A stretch of 64,000 nucleotides of DNA from the NCBI RefSeq assembly GCF_030936135.1, contig NC_082610.1:15820428-15884427 (forward strand), in the 5' to 3' direction. How positions within the stretch are numbered: the stretch's first letter is position 1; the number at the start of each line of letters is the position of its first letter. The notes under the pieces are model-generated. The model made no database searches. It was not told the DNA's origin and saw nothing but the letters and a program-made list of their open reading frames with translations. Positions 27,601-39,525 of the stretch are shown here, one piece after another. The position numbers were made by a program, and so were the translations under genes. The stretch is from Gavia stellata (Eukaryota > Chordata > Aves > Gaviiformes > Gaviidae).

Positions 27601-28637
27601 TGATAAAATGCAGAGCTGTGAGTTTACAGGTCCTTTTTGCACCTATTTGTGGCACGTTTTCAACTGAACTTTAAAGTATCATTGTACATCTGTTTCAAGT
27701 GTTCCCATCACAACAGCTATTTAGTTTTTTTGCCATAAGTTGTTTGTGATTACTGACACGTCCATATGAATTTATGCTCAATAAATTCCCGTGCTTCCAG
27801 GTCCCAAAACCGATAGTTTACAAACTAGTAAAGAATGCTAACTGACCACAAAACTCTGTTTCTGAAGTGAAAATTACCGTGGAAAAATGATTTTATAGTA
27901 TTGAACAGTATTTCCTTGAGAAACAGAGAAAGCTCTAAGTAGCGTCAGCCCTATTACTTTAATAGCTTTCTATTACCACAGATGTCATTATAGGCAGTTT
28001 ACATTCCCATTTTTCTTTCACATGCATAACCCAGAAGCTACAATTTCAACCACCACTTTGGACTCCAATTCTCATTATAATTAAGCATTCAAAACCCCAT
28101 GACAGTTTGAAGTATCTTGCCTAGACTGCATAAATCCCTCAATAATTTATTTTTCTCTCATTTGTGTAAGCTATTGCAACAGTTTCTTGAACAAAACTTC
28201 AATAACTTAACTATCTTGTAAATCAGAATAACAGAAATACAATGCATAGCAATAAAAAACTTTCTCAAGAATGTGTACATGTCAATACCTCTTTGTTTAA
28301 ATACGAGTACAGGCTCACAGTATTGAAACATGTAACAGGTTACAACTAGAATCTATGCTTATTCCAGAAATAGTTATTTTTATAGGAACTATAGAGTATT
28401 TGCTATTACAGCTAGTATTTACCTATCCGCTAAAAGTAACTTTTCTGAATAATGTATAAGCACTTTTAGTGCCCAGAATGCAGAGAAGATACTAGCCCAA
28501 AAAATCAGGTACTGCACTTCAAAACAGGGTGGGAATGGAAATCCAGAAATCAAACCCCAAGCTTACACCAAGCATAAACAAACATGCAGGTTGAGAATAG
28601 TTTCCTAACTTGTTTAATTGTTTAGACGTCAAGATTT

Positions 28638-28650
28638 CCCCCCCCCCCCC
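28638..28650 (+). repeat. Homopolymer C13 run
   Basis: Thirteen consecutive C after gattt and before ttttctctcc, making a pyrimidine-only tract of about 25 bases, 300 bases left of the CpG island. Confidence 0.9.
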
Positions 28651-29473
28651 TTTTCTCTCCTGTTTCTAAGAAGGGGAAACCAAGTCTGAACACAATAAGG
28701 CTCAAATGGGTGAAAAAGAACTAGCAAAAAGAAGAAGGAGCAGTCACAGAAAAGAATGCCTGAAGATACATTTTTAAATTCTTGTATCTCAGTTCACGCT
28801 TGGACACGTAATAGCAACAATTTACTGCAACTAAGAGAAGGTTTGCACGAAATGCCATTTGGTGTAAGGACTATATTTTCACAAGAGGTACCAATGGAAA
28901 CGACAGGGTTCCCACAGAGGACACAGGAGGGAAAGGAGCTATCCAGAAACAGCTTCTGTCCCCGGGAGCAGCAAACTCCCGACCACCTCCCTGCCCCCCG
29001 CAGCGGACGCGCTCCCGCCGTAGCCGGAGCGCACAGACACACCTTTGCCCTCTGCAAGGCAGCAGCGAGCAGGGCAGCCGGGCCGGGGACCAGCCGGGCG
29101 GTTTAGCAGACGGCGCTGTGCCCCGGGCCCGCCCCGGGGCCCGGCGCGCCTCCCCGCAGAAGCCACAGGCCGAGGTTCCCCTCAAGACCACCCGCCGCTA
29201 ACCGAGGCGTGCCTTACAAACCGGCCCGGGGCCGGCGGCCGCGCGGGGCTGAGGCAGGGCTCGGGCAGGCGAGGCAGTGGGCCCCGGGGACGAAACCCCC
29301 CGGGGGCCGCCCGGAGACCCCCCCGACTAACGCTCCCCCCGGGGCTGCCCAGCCCCCGGCCCCGCAGCCCGGCGGTCCCCCCCCGCGGCCCAGGTACGTG
29401 CCCGCGTCCCCACCTCCCCCGTGACGCCAGAGGCGCGCGGCCCGGGCCCGCCTCCGCAGCGACCGCCACGTAC

Positions 29474-29560
29474 CTTCTCGGCGCAGGCGGCTGCGGTGGC
29501 GGCCCGGCCCCTCGCGCAATCTCGCCTCGGCGTCCGGCGCTGCCCAATCAGAGTCCTCCG
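29474..29560 (-). other. PIK3C2A: Candidate PIK3C2A 5'UTR exon (minus strand), right edge approximate
   Basis: The sequence ends in a near-perfect donor (GAGAAG followed by GTACGTGG) on the minus strand, 70 bases from a CCAAT box in the CpG island. The symbol is assigned from conserved neighbourhood only. No coding sequence is visible, and the transcription start is not known. Confidence 0.45.
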
Positions 29561-29674
29561 CGATGCCCAGGCGGGTGTCAGGCCCTGCCAATCCCCGCGC
29601 CTCGAGGGGCGGGACCTGTCCCCATGGCAACGGGAGCCGGGGCCGCCAGAGTGCCGTGGGTCTGTCGCGCCGCA

Positions 29675-29734
29675 CCATACCGCGCCGTGCCGTGCCGTAC
29701 TGTACTGTACTGTACCGCGCCGCGCCGCCCCGGG
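29675..29734. repeat. Degenerate pentanucleotide repeat, about 12 units of CYGYR
   Basis: Twelve consecutive 5-mers in register: ccata, ccgcg, ccgtg x2, ccgta, ctgta x3, ccgcg x2, ccgcc, ccggg. They differ mostly by C/T or A/G changes. The repeat lies within the CpG island, in the likely NUCB2 promoter or 5'UTR. Confidence 0.85.
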
Positions 29735-30399
29735 CCTGGCCGTGGTGCTGAGCCCCGCAGACCCTCAGGAGGACGCCCGGGGGACGCCCCCTTCATCGCC
29801 GCGCGCAGAAGACACCTCGCCCTTAAGAAGCAGCGGCTCCTCTCCCGCCGCAGGGGGACCGAAAGGTAGCACCGCCCGTCCCAGGCTGCCCCCGGGGCGG
29901 CGGTACCCCCCTCGGTGGCGGAGCGGGCCGGCGGGAGGCGCCCCGCGGGCGCGGAGCGGGGCGGAGGCCTCGCGGCGGGGCAGCTCCTGTCAGGCAGAGC
30001 CGTTGGCCGCCGCGGGGATGGGGGGGGCGCGCGCTCTCCCTCGCGGGGGTTTAACCGCCCGCCCTCCTGTCAGGTTTGAGAGCACGAAACAACGGCGATG
30101 CGGGGGGCAACGGTGCGCGCAGCGGTGCCGGGGGGCGGGCGGGCCAGAGCAGCCCGCCGGGGCGAGGGGCTTCCTCGCGTGCGGGGGGCGGCGGTGGCGG
30201 GAGAGGGGAGCAACCGAAGCGTGGCCGAGCGTGTCCCGCCGCCCGCCGTGAGGAAGGCTCCGCGGGCTTCCCTCCCTCCGGCCTGCACGCGCGGGTGCCG
30301 TCCGCCGGAGTCAGCGGCTTTTCAGGAAGTCACACTTGGGCCGCCCCGCTGATGGGCGCGTGAGCGGTTAGCTTTGAAGCGCCGGGAGAAGTAAGGGCA

Positions 30400-32280
30400 T
30401 ACCTGGCAGCATCAGCAACATCTTGACTGGCCGCTAATTGCACAGCCGCAGGAAGAACGTCGGCTGCTTTGTCCGGGAGGCTAGACTGGTTTCACTACAC
30501 GGGGTACAGCTTTTCGGCGTTACGCTTACTGTAGTACCACTGGAGGAGGTAGGTAAAATACTGTAGTGTCAGGCTAGCCGCTGTGCTCAGGAAATGTTCC
30601 AGAAGAGGAAAAGGTTGAAACGTGGTTGTAGAGAGGTAACTTTTTTTTTTTTCTGAAAAGAACGTGGCTGTGGTTTTCAAAAGCATTCATGTTTGGCATC
30701 ACTTTTTAGTAAGCCGGTAGGAGAAAAAGCCTCTGTTGTTTGAGTTGTAAGTATTTGCTGTGGAGAAATAACACCCAGCATTTTCAAAATTAGACCATCA
30801 CAGTAACAACAATGAAGCACCAGTACACCACAGTATCAAGTTCAATGTGGACGTTTGGGTCTTGTTTGTCATCTTGTTTTCTCCCACTCTAAAGAAAAGA
30901 CCTGTAGTTAACTCAGTATTGGTGCAGTTCTACCATAAATTCTGAAGTGACTGTTCCTCTCAACTAAACAGAGCAGCATGCTAAAGGTTACTACTCTAAA
31001 GACTGGATGGGAGATGAAGAAACCAGGTTTTGTTGTAACCTTTATTGACCTTTGCTTAAGACTCACAAAATGTTTATGGGAGAAGCCCACATTTCTGTGA
31101 GCACTTAAGATCAACTTATATCTCTTACTGTCAGTTGCTACACAATGATCTTGTACAGTCACAGTGCAACATCCACCATGGACTGCAAATTATTAACCTC
31201 ATTACATACAGTAACTCCTAACTGTGATTATGTATTTTTCCCTTCTACTCGCTACTGTAAACTTTTGGACAGTGGCAGTATTTTATTTTAGAATAAAAAA
31301 GATAATTGTATAAAAAAAAGTAGTAACATAAGTCTATCTTTTAAAAAAATGTGTTGTAGTAGAACAATGTGAATCTCATTCACTTCTAACCAAGCTAATT
31401 AACATAGACAAAAAAAGGAGAAACAAAATTGTAAATTAATATTGCTCCTTGGGTCTGCATAAAACCTGCATTAGCTATTGGATGCAAAGGCATGTAATGT
31501 AAATTTGCTTGTGACTTGATGCTATAATATGGCTAAACAGATCATTATTTGATATGTGAAATTATATTCAGAAAACCCCATCAAGCAAATAAAAACTAAG
31601 CAAGAACAACAAGAAGGATTATTTTTGAATAAGACTAAGAAGTTTCCATACCTTGGCTCTGTAGTAACGATAGTATTGCTGAACTTTTTTATATGAACTT
31701 TTTTTTTTAATGAACTTTTTTATATGAACTTTTTTTTTAATATTAACTTTTCGTTCATATAAATCAAGTTAAAGGTTTTGTGTCAAAAGCTGCCCCCAAG
31801 TGATGTGTATAATTATAATCATGAAAGAGGAAAGCAGTAGTTCTCTGAGATAATAAAAAATGTAAAATATTATTTTATTGACTCCGATGTGAGAAGTGTG
31901 GAAATATTGACCGATGCTTCTAGTGGTATACTGACTAAACAAATGCGCTTTGCAAAAGAAAGATAAAAACCTTTACTGGTAAGTTAAAGGCCCGTATCAG
32001 TGTTGCCTTGATTTGAACTCCTGTGCAGCAAAGGTGTTTATCTAGTGAGGTATTGTGCTCTTGTCTATTTGACTGCTCTGCAAGCAGAAGAGATGTCTGT
32101 GAAGTTCCTGTTAGACACATAGTAGACACGAGCCTTCTGGATAGGGATATGCTTGTATGCTTTGTAGCTAAAAACATGGCCAGGTACTTAAGCCAAATTG
32201 AATTAAATCAGAGGCAAGATTCATGTTAATTTCCACAGCTTTTGCTCTTACATATTATATATGATTTGACAGTTGGAAAA
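30400..32280. other. NUCB2 5' intron region, proximal part
   Basis: The first few hundred bases hold several plus-strand donor-like sites. The rest is AT-rich with no recognisable exon. A tandem duplication lies at 31681-31741. Confidence 0.5.
31681..31741 (+). repeat. Two tandem copies of a ~30-bp T-rich unit
   Basis: Unit gaac-T6-atatgaac-T9/10-aat occurs twice (31681-31711 and 31712-31741). The inverted complement gttcatata follows at 31753-31761 and could pair with either tatatgaac. Confidence 0.8.
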
Positions 32281-33073
32281 ATCATAGAATCATAGAATCA
32301 TTTAGGTTGGAAAAGACCTTTAAGATCATCAGGTCGAATCGTAAACCTAACCCTGCCAAGTCCACCACTAAACCATGTCCCTAAGTGCCTCATCCACACG
32401 TCTTTTAAATACCTCCAGGGATGGAGACTCAACCACCTCCCTGGGCAGCCCGTTCCAGTGTCCGACAACTCTTTCAGTGAAGAAGTTTTTCCTAATATCC
32501 AGCCTAAACCTCTCCCGGTGCAACTTGTGGCCATTTCCTCTTGTCCTATCACTTGTCACTTGGGAGAAGAGACCAACACCCACCTCTCTGCAACCCCCTT
32601 TCAGGTAATTGTAGAGAGCGATGAGGTCTCCCCGCAGCCTCCTCTTCTCCAGACTGAACAACCCCAGCTCCCTCAGCCGCTCCTCATCAGACTTGTGTGA
32701 CCCCTCACCAGCTTCGTCGCCCTTCTCTGGACACGCTCCAGCACCTCAATGTCCTTCTTGGAGTGAGGGGCCCAAAACTAAACACAGCATTCGAGGTGGG
32801 GCCTCACCAGTGCCAAGTACAGTGGGACAATCACTTCCCTCGTCCTGCTGGCCACACTGTTTCTGATACAGGCCAGGATGCCGTTGGCCTTTTTGGCCAC
32901 CTGGGCACACAGCTGGCTCATACTCAGCCGGCTGTCAGCCAGCACCCCCAGGTCCTTTTCTGCCGGGCAGCTTTCCAGTCACTTGTCCCCAAGCCTGTAG
33001 CATTGCATGGGGTTGTTGTGACTGAAGTGCAGGTCCCGGCACTTGGCCTTGTTGAACCGCATACAATTGGCCT
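32281..33073 (-). mobile_element. CR1 LINE, 5'-truncated, 793 bp
   Basis: This is an avian chicken-repeat-1 retrotransposon in reverse orientation. Its 3' end lies at 32281 with the hallmark atcatagaatcatagaatca (terminal repeat in complement). The C-terminal end of the reverse-transcriptase ORF is still open for 97 codons (32661-32368, ending DEALRDMV), but upstream frames are broken, so the copy is dead. The 5' cut is near ttggcct at 33073. Moderate divergence suggests a copy that inserted within bird evolution. Low repeat content and this subfamily style suggest a bird, possibly neoavian, but I cannot place it further. Confidence 0.95.
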
Positions 33074-36000
33074 GAAATGAAACAAACTGCATTTTATTAG
33101 AACTGCTTTAATCATATTCAGTTGTAAATATTATTCTTCATCATAGGTAATTCAGGAAATATATAGGCCCTTTTCATGATTACATTTCATATGCTTTATA
33201 TTATTTATAAAACAAGAGTGGGATGTTTATGCATATTTGGTTTACTAAGTAAGTAGAAATCAGTGGGAATTAACAAATTATGGAAAGAAATCCCATTAGG
33301 CAGCTATCATTAAGTGCCTAAATATTTTTAAATCTGGCTCCATATCGTTGGATCTGAATTTATTCTTGTTAGCTATTTTGTATTTTATTTCCAAAGGGGA
33401 GATAAAGTACCTTGAAGTCCTGGGGCATTCAAGGTTTACTTTAGCATCATCATTTGTTGTTGACTAGGGCAAAATGCATATTAGTAGAACAACTGAAATA
33501 CTTTTTGATTTGAGATTAGGGTTTGAGCAAACGCTTTGGTTGCCTGTAGTAGCATATATGAAATGTGGTTGGTTTTTACTCCAGCACTGGCAAAATTGCT
33601 GTTTGCATTTATACAAAATGAATTTGTGAGATTCCAGGTTTGCTCTTGTATTTTGTGCTGTATGGAAACTGAACGTATTGTACAGGAAGCTGTATCTGTA
33701 CTGGTATTTTTTTTTTTTAAATTTGCTTTTGAAGTTGATAAAAGTTTTATCAAGTATGCTTTGAATTCAATACAAGTTTTTGCTGGAGTATTGGTTTCAT
33801 AAATCTTTTCTTTTGAGCCAACTTTATTGAAAAGAATTGACAAAGTCATGCAAGTTCCTTTTAAAAACAAGACTAGTATTTCAGCATTCAGTTAGTAATA
33901 TAGCTTTGTAGACGCTGATATTTATTTTTCTGAAACAATGATAGGGAAGTTCCTTGGAGGCAAGTAGTATGTAAATATGTATGTGTATTTCTCTGTGTGT
34001 GCACGGTTTTTAAATAATGAACCATTAACATTGCAACAAGAAGAAAAAATAGTTGTCTTCTCAAACTTTACTTACGGCAGAGCTAAGCACATGTAGCAGC
34101 AGGCCATATGTTTTGCTTTGATGCCATCTTTATTTCTGGACATACAGTTGCGGTGTAAATAGTACTTGCTTCTTTCCCACTTGAGCATGCATAGTTTGTG
34201 TTACTATATAGTATCCCCCAGCATTTGGGTGACTCATTTAATAAAACAGCTGAAGTGTATTTTTTAAAAAAAAAGGTTCTGTCAGCAAATGTTGTACTGC
34301 ACATAGTTGAGACATGCTGTCTTTTCTGAGAAGCTGAAAAAAGAAGCTGTTTTACCAGCCAACTTTTAACTATAGAGAGAACAAAGCAGATAAAGTGTGG
34401 TGAGAAAAACTTAAAAAATGCAAGTCAGAAGAAAGGAATTTATGTAAAGTAAACAGGATCAGAAGAAAGGATTCTGCTGCCTTTATGTACTTAAATAATA
34501 GTGTTTTATATAAAACTGTATTTACATACAGTATTAAAATGCTTCTTGAAAAAATAAGGAATGTCTCCTGGTGCAGAGAACTGAGTGGGATGTACTGTAA
34601 CAAAAGACTAGGACAGCATGTCCAGGTTGAAACCTGATGGATATTGGCTAGAATAAAGAAGCAACATCTGAATCATGGGGTTAATGGACAACTTCGACAG
34701 AAGAGAAGAAATGTTTGAAGGATAATGAAAGGAAAACTGTTGCTGTTTGTGAGGGTGGGACATTTCCTGAAAGAGGAGAGAGGGAAAAATGATGCTTTCA
34801 TTATTAACTTTTTAAAGGATGAATTCTCATTTGTGAAGAAAAGTATGCAGGTGTTTCTGTATTTTCAAGGATAACTTGTGAAGGGAAAACTAGTGCAGAT
34901 TGTAGCCATTTCCCTTTTCACATCGTTTTCTGCTCATGAGAAATCTATATCTAGAGGACTAATGACCTAGTGAAAAGACCGTCTTCACTACAACCAGAGG
35001 TGTAGCTTAGCATCTTGAGCTGAAACAGATTTTTGCACTTGCTTCTCAAAATTGTTGCCACATTTTAGTTGTGCTACTACCAGATTAACTCATTGGACTA
35101 ACATTGTGAAGAAGATGCATTAACTATAGATTCATTGACTTTCATCGTTGGTTAAGGTATGATAGCTTACAGTGTCTGTGCAGCAAGTCCTCCTGAAAGA
35201 CAGGGAAGAAGTAACACTGATATTTCAGGTGTTTCCAAACAGAAAATATGGCAGAAGAACAATCTGTTTCCGCCTAATTTTAAAAACGTAATGTATTTTT
35301 TTAAGATTTTATGAGCTAATTAATTTATATCTTTGCAAATAATTTTTAAAGAAATGGAAAACCCCATGAAATTAAACATCCTCTATTTAAACTGTGATAT
35401 ATGGACAGGTGTATCACTGTTTCAGAGAGGTTTACAGATTCAAGATGCTAGATGGCTAGTTCAAACTGCTGAAGGACTCTTTTACATAGTTCAGATAAAT
35501 TTGTAATATTCTCATCCTAGTAGTGAGGTTAGAATATTCTTAGAAAGATGAAGATCAGTGGATCTATTTTATCTCTTTCCTATTTTTTTTTAATTTAGCA
35601 CTGCATATGAAGATTGTTCACTTCTCCAATGTACAGCATTAAAATAGGAAGTCACAGTACAGACATAACTATAGAGAATATTACTATCATCCTGCATGTC
35701 TGCACTGTATCTCACATGGGTTTAATTACTTCCATATCAGATACAGCAGGCATACATGCAATTTTATGAACAGATAGGCTTATTTGTGTATTCTATAAAT
35801 CCAGATTTATGCTTACATTGCCCATCATGGTATGCATGGGTTTGGCAAGTGCAAACGTGCAATATTACATTTAGAGTGTTATACCAGTGCTATCTTGCTT
35901 CATTATCATCTGCTGAGCTTCTACATGTGCAGACACTACACACTATACACTGATAGCACTATATGTTTTTGCCTATCTCAGTTTTAGAAAATTTAATATT

Positions 36001-36239
36001 GGGTGTTACTTCTTTAAAAATATTTGTGCTTTGCTAGAAAGGTGATGGAGACATCAGTACCAGAATTATGCTGTTTTCTGGGCAATAGGTGTTAAGTTAA
36101 TGAAAAGTAAATTTTCAGGTTTATGTTATAAACACCTGGCAGTTGTGTAAAATAGGTGTGCTAATGCCATGTTTAGCTGCTTGTGTTAGTGTTGCTAGAA
36201 CAAACTTCAGAAGCTGCATTTTGTACTTATCTTTAATTT

Positions 36240-36281
36240 CATTTGAATTATAAAGACCCATGGCTCTTTATAATTCAAATG
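36240..36281. repeat. 42-bp near-perfect palindrome
   Basis: Arms of 17 bp (36240-36256 and 36265-36281) are exact reverse complements. The centre is c-ccatgg-c, itself palindromic except for one C:C pair. Pairing does not extend outside the arms. Confidence 0.95.
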
Positions 36282-36345
36282 TCCAATCCTGTTCCACTGA
36301 AGTTGATAGGAATTTGTGATTAACTTTAGTAGGAACAAGATCAAG
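36282..36345. repeat. Possible ancient amniote interspersed repeat
   Basis: The segment running from ccaatcctgttcc through cactgaagttgataggaa and gattaactttagtaggaac to aagatcaagg has the partly self-complementary pattern common in bird, turtle and crocodilian DNA. It abuts the 42-bp palindrome. The family name is not certain. Confidence 0.4.
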
Positions 36346-39175
36346 GTTGCTGCCAGAAAACCTGCTTCTTTTCTTTTCCAACTGTATTTTTCTGTTCATA
36401 CAAGTACATTGATGGCTCTATTTTCTGGTGACCATCTCATTCTTTTAGCTCTCGCTCTGGTTTTTTGAAATACTTTATACTCAGAGAGGTGTTTATTTTT
36501 TGTTTTCCCTGAAAGCTTAGGATATTGGCTTTGTTTATAAATTACAGTATTTGTCAGTTCTAGACCGCTACTTTTATGATTAGTTCTTTTTATGTATCAC
36601 AAGTAGAAATGTTTGTTTATCCCTCTAGGAAAGATGAGATTGATTTCTGATACAAGCAGATTAGAGTTGTGCTACCTTTTCATTTAGGTGAGCTACATGT
36701 TTTTGACTAAAATCACTTAATTTCCAGATGACAATTGTAACATTAGCTCTGTCCATCTGTCTTTAAGAAAGTAACCAGTCAGCTGGGCAGATTCATGACA
36801 ATTTATATTTCTATTAAATTATATAGTAGTAGGAAGAGAGTAATAATAACAGGCTCAAGCGATGCCCCCATGGCAGGGTACAAGGATGCGTGCTGTCTGT
36901 TGTGTACCACTGATGACAATGATCAAATTGACATTACTCCTCTTCTGCAGCACAGTGATTATCTGTTGACTTGGTGGCTCCTAGTCCTTACAGAAGAAAC
37001 CACATCCCTGGGTCAGACACCAGGATTCACCCCTAAAGTGCCTGGGAAGGAACAGGCATCCAGGAATGGGTTTCTCAAAAGTTGGGAACTGTTGAAGGTA
37101 GCTGGTAACAGTTTGAGAGTGGGAGGAACTCTTAATAGTAAAGTGTTTAGTGGAACAAAAACTGGAACCCCAGTTTTACTCTCATCCTGCCTCTTGTCAC
37201 TCTTCCCTCTAGTTGCTGAATTTGAGAATCATGCTGAGTTTTGTCTTGCAGCTGATTAATGCTAGAATTTGCAATGGGCCTGGTTTCTGTCTTCAAATAC
37301 GTGTCAGAGTAGAATGTGGTCAGTGACTCAGTTGTGACTGTCACACTCTAAAAGTTGATGCATGTCTTAGTCACCTGCTTTTATTGAGGGAATTTTGATG
37401 AGTATAGTCTTGGACTAATAGATACCTAAATACTCTTGTCTTCACTAGGTAATTACTTTTTATTCTAATAAATGTATTTCCAACTTACTTGTTATAGCAC
37501 AGATTGTGTAAACAGTTGGGTTCCTCAAAATTCTACTGGAAGTCCTGTGTTAAGCATAGTAGTCTACAAAGTCAGCTGCAGTGGTAGAGATAATTTTTGC
37601 TTATTCATTTTGGTCTTCTCTGCTTTTAATTCTTCCTGGTACTTGTAGATTTTTTTGCCTGTTTTATCAAAAGGGCTACAATAAAAACACCTTATGCACA
37701 ACCTGAAACAAAACTGCCTAATGGGCAGTAGGTAGCCTTCTTTCCAGAGCAGCTTATTACATCAATAGAAGTGAAGAACATACTGTGGTATCATCCAGTC
37801 CTTCCCATTATGTACGACAGTGTATAATTACAAAGGTTGGTATTTCCAAGGGAACCCAAATTGCCCATGAGCACAAATTCCACAGAAAGTCAGCAGACGC
37901 AATGGCACTTAGTTTGATTAGGGCTTTTGATAGATAAGCTTTGCTGACTACTGCAGAGGTAGTTTAAGATGATATGGCTTCAGTTGCTCATCCCAAATCT
38001 GCTGGAGATTAGTGCTTCCTCATGTGAGGTTTGGCAGACCAACACGTTTGCTTACACCCTAGCTGTTTCAGTTCAGCATGGACATTTTCTGTATCAGCTT
38101 TCCTGAGTAGCAAGGGAAAAAGTCCTAAAAATTTAAGCGTGCCCCGCTTTGGCCTGAACTGACAATCCCCATCTCCACAGTTATTCATGTTACTAGAAGT
38201 TGTAGGTCAGCAGCTTTAAAAAGATTATTTATGTCTTTAAAATGGATCAGAGACCAGGTGTCATCGTTGAAAGTGTTGGTTTTAGTACTTGGCAAAGAAT
38301 GAATCAATGCCATAACTATGGCTAGCACTTGAGTTTCTGGCTTCTCTGCCATGGTTCAGCTCACTATGTGACCTGTTGAGGTCATGAAATGAGCATGCTC
38401 AAATAATAGCCACATATGATTTTCAAAAACACTGTTTACACACCTTACATAACTAGAGTGTTTATGATAACATTAAATTACTGTTATTTATATAATTTTG
38501 CGTATATAATTCAGTCAGGAAAATATGTATGCATCTATCAGGGGTCCACGTTTTTAGCATTATCAGAAGTTACAGTTTCTTTAAAGGAATACTTCAAACA
38601 TACATAACCTTTTAAAAAAATAACATTTCTAACAATACTGAGAGTATAGTTATTATACTCGTATACTTCATAAGTCTTTTGGGTTTTACTAGTTTTGTTT
38701 CATATCCATTGCATACTTACGGCCTTTCACTTATCAGATTATTACACTGCCCCATTCATACTCTGCTAGAATTTCAGCAAGGTGGATTTTTGTTTTACCC
38801 ATAAATTTTTTTGACTGTGATGCTCTGTGTTTAGAGATGTTATTGCCCAGGCTATTCTTGCAGAATCTTTCAAAGCAGATTTTGAGGTTCAGTTCTCTCC
38901 TATTCATTTTTTAAATACATTTAGTTGACAGATACTGAATTAAGTGTTTGTCTTACTTTTACTTTCTTTGCTATTTCTTTCATCTGAAAAGGAAAGTACA
39001 ACGGCTTCCCCACAACTGTATCTCAATCTACTTTGTAAGTGAACCACCACCTTGCAAATATTCTCAGTCCCACCTATAGAATTTATAAACCTCTCTTGTT
39101 CAGAAACAATGCTGTGATGAAATCTGTAGCATAGCCTAGGCCTTCCAAGGTTCTTCTATTTCAAATGGAATATTA

Positions 39176-39525
39176 AAAGACTGGAAAAGATTCAGGGAAG
39201 ACTAATGAGCATAATCAAAGGTCTGGAAAAGCTTCTGTAAAAGGAATCAGTAGGTGAGCTAGCACTGTGTAGGCTAGAAGAGCGAGGACTGGTGTACAAT
39301 CACTGTTGGAGTGGTATAATATGGAAATGGTAATTAAGAATAAATTGTTTACATGTCTTCCAATACAAGAACTTAGGGGGTCATTGAATGAGGTGAATCA
39401 GTGACAGGTTCAGAGCACAGATGTTTCACACAACATGTGTTATCTGTGGAACACCTTGGCATAGGGTGTTACAGTTATAGAACTTTTTATGGTTCAAAAA
39501 TCAATTGAATAAAGTACTGAAATAA
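39176..39525 (+). mobile_element. Ancient CR1/L3-like LINE fragment
   Basis: The order of motifs matches the 3' ORF end of old CR1/L3 elements: ggaaaagattcagggaagac, then aatcaaaggtctggaaaagc, tgtaggctagaagagcga, caagaacttagggggtca, ttcacacaacatg and ctgtggaacaccttgg. It is heavily decayed, with no open frame. Confidence 0.7.

Larger units (their letters stand above)
21250..28955. other. Non-coding stretch left of the second CpG island
   Basis: AT-rich, with an old CR1 fragment, long T and A tracts (22979-22995, 21929-21940), a CpG-rich patch at 27425-27600 and a C13 run at 28638-28650. No coding exon was recognised. It is probably part of the long PIK3C2A first intron. Confidence 0.55.
28960..30370. 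promoter_or_regulatory. CpG island, inferred bidirectional PIK3C2A/NUCB2 promoter
   Basis: About 1.4 kb of very GC-rich, CpG-dense DNA in AT-rich surroundings. Core elements seen: CCAAT at 29544-29548 and 29588-29592, a GC box at about 29605-29613, and an RFX X-box-like site at 29618-29631. A strong minus-strand splice donor (GAGAAG|GTACGT) lies to the left, with its exon edge at 29474. Plus-strand donor candidates lie to the right: AAG|GTAGCA near 29865, GAGAA|GTAAGG at 30390 and GAG|GTAGGT near 30549. In human, PIK3C2A and NUCB2 run away from each other from a shared start region. The same arrangement here is inference from synteny, because no PIK3C2A coding exon lies in the window. Confidence 0.75.

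Noticed and set aside
28871..30363. ORFs of 274 and 276 codons on the plus strand, plus several minus-strand ones
   Set aside because: Same compositional effect in the second CpG island. The pentamer repeat translates into repetitive Cys/Arg/Tyr text in one of them.
32368..33115. Several ORFs (97, 127, 84, 81 codons) read as host genes
   Set aside because: All lie in the CR1 element. Only the minus-strand 97-codon frame is biologically derived, and it is the broken end of the retrotransposon reverse transcriptase.
36240..36281. Palindrome considered as a microRNA precursor
   Set aside because: The stem is only 17 bp with an 8-base loop and does not extend. A precursor normally has a stem of about 30 bp or more with mismatches.
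36795..37259. 154-codon ORF
   Set aside because: No recognisable domain, no convincing splice context and average intronic composition. One long ORF of this size is expected by chance in 64 kb.
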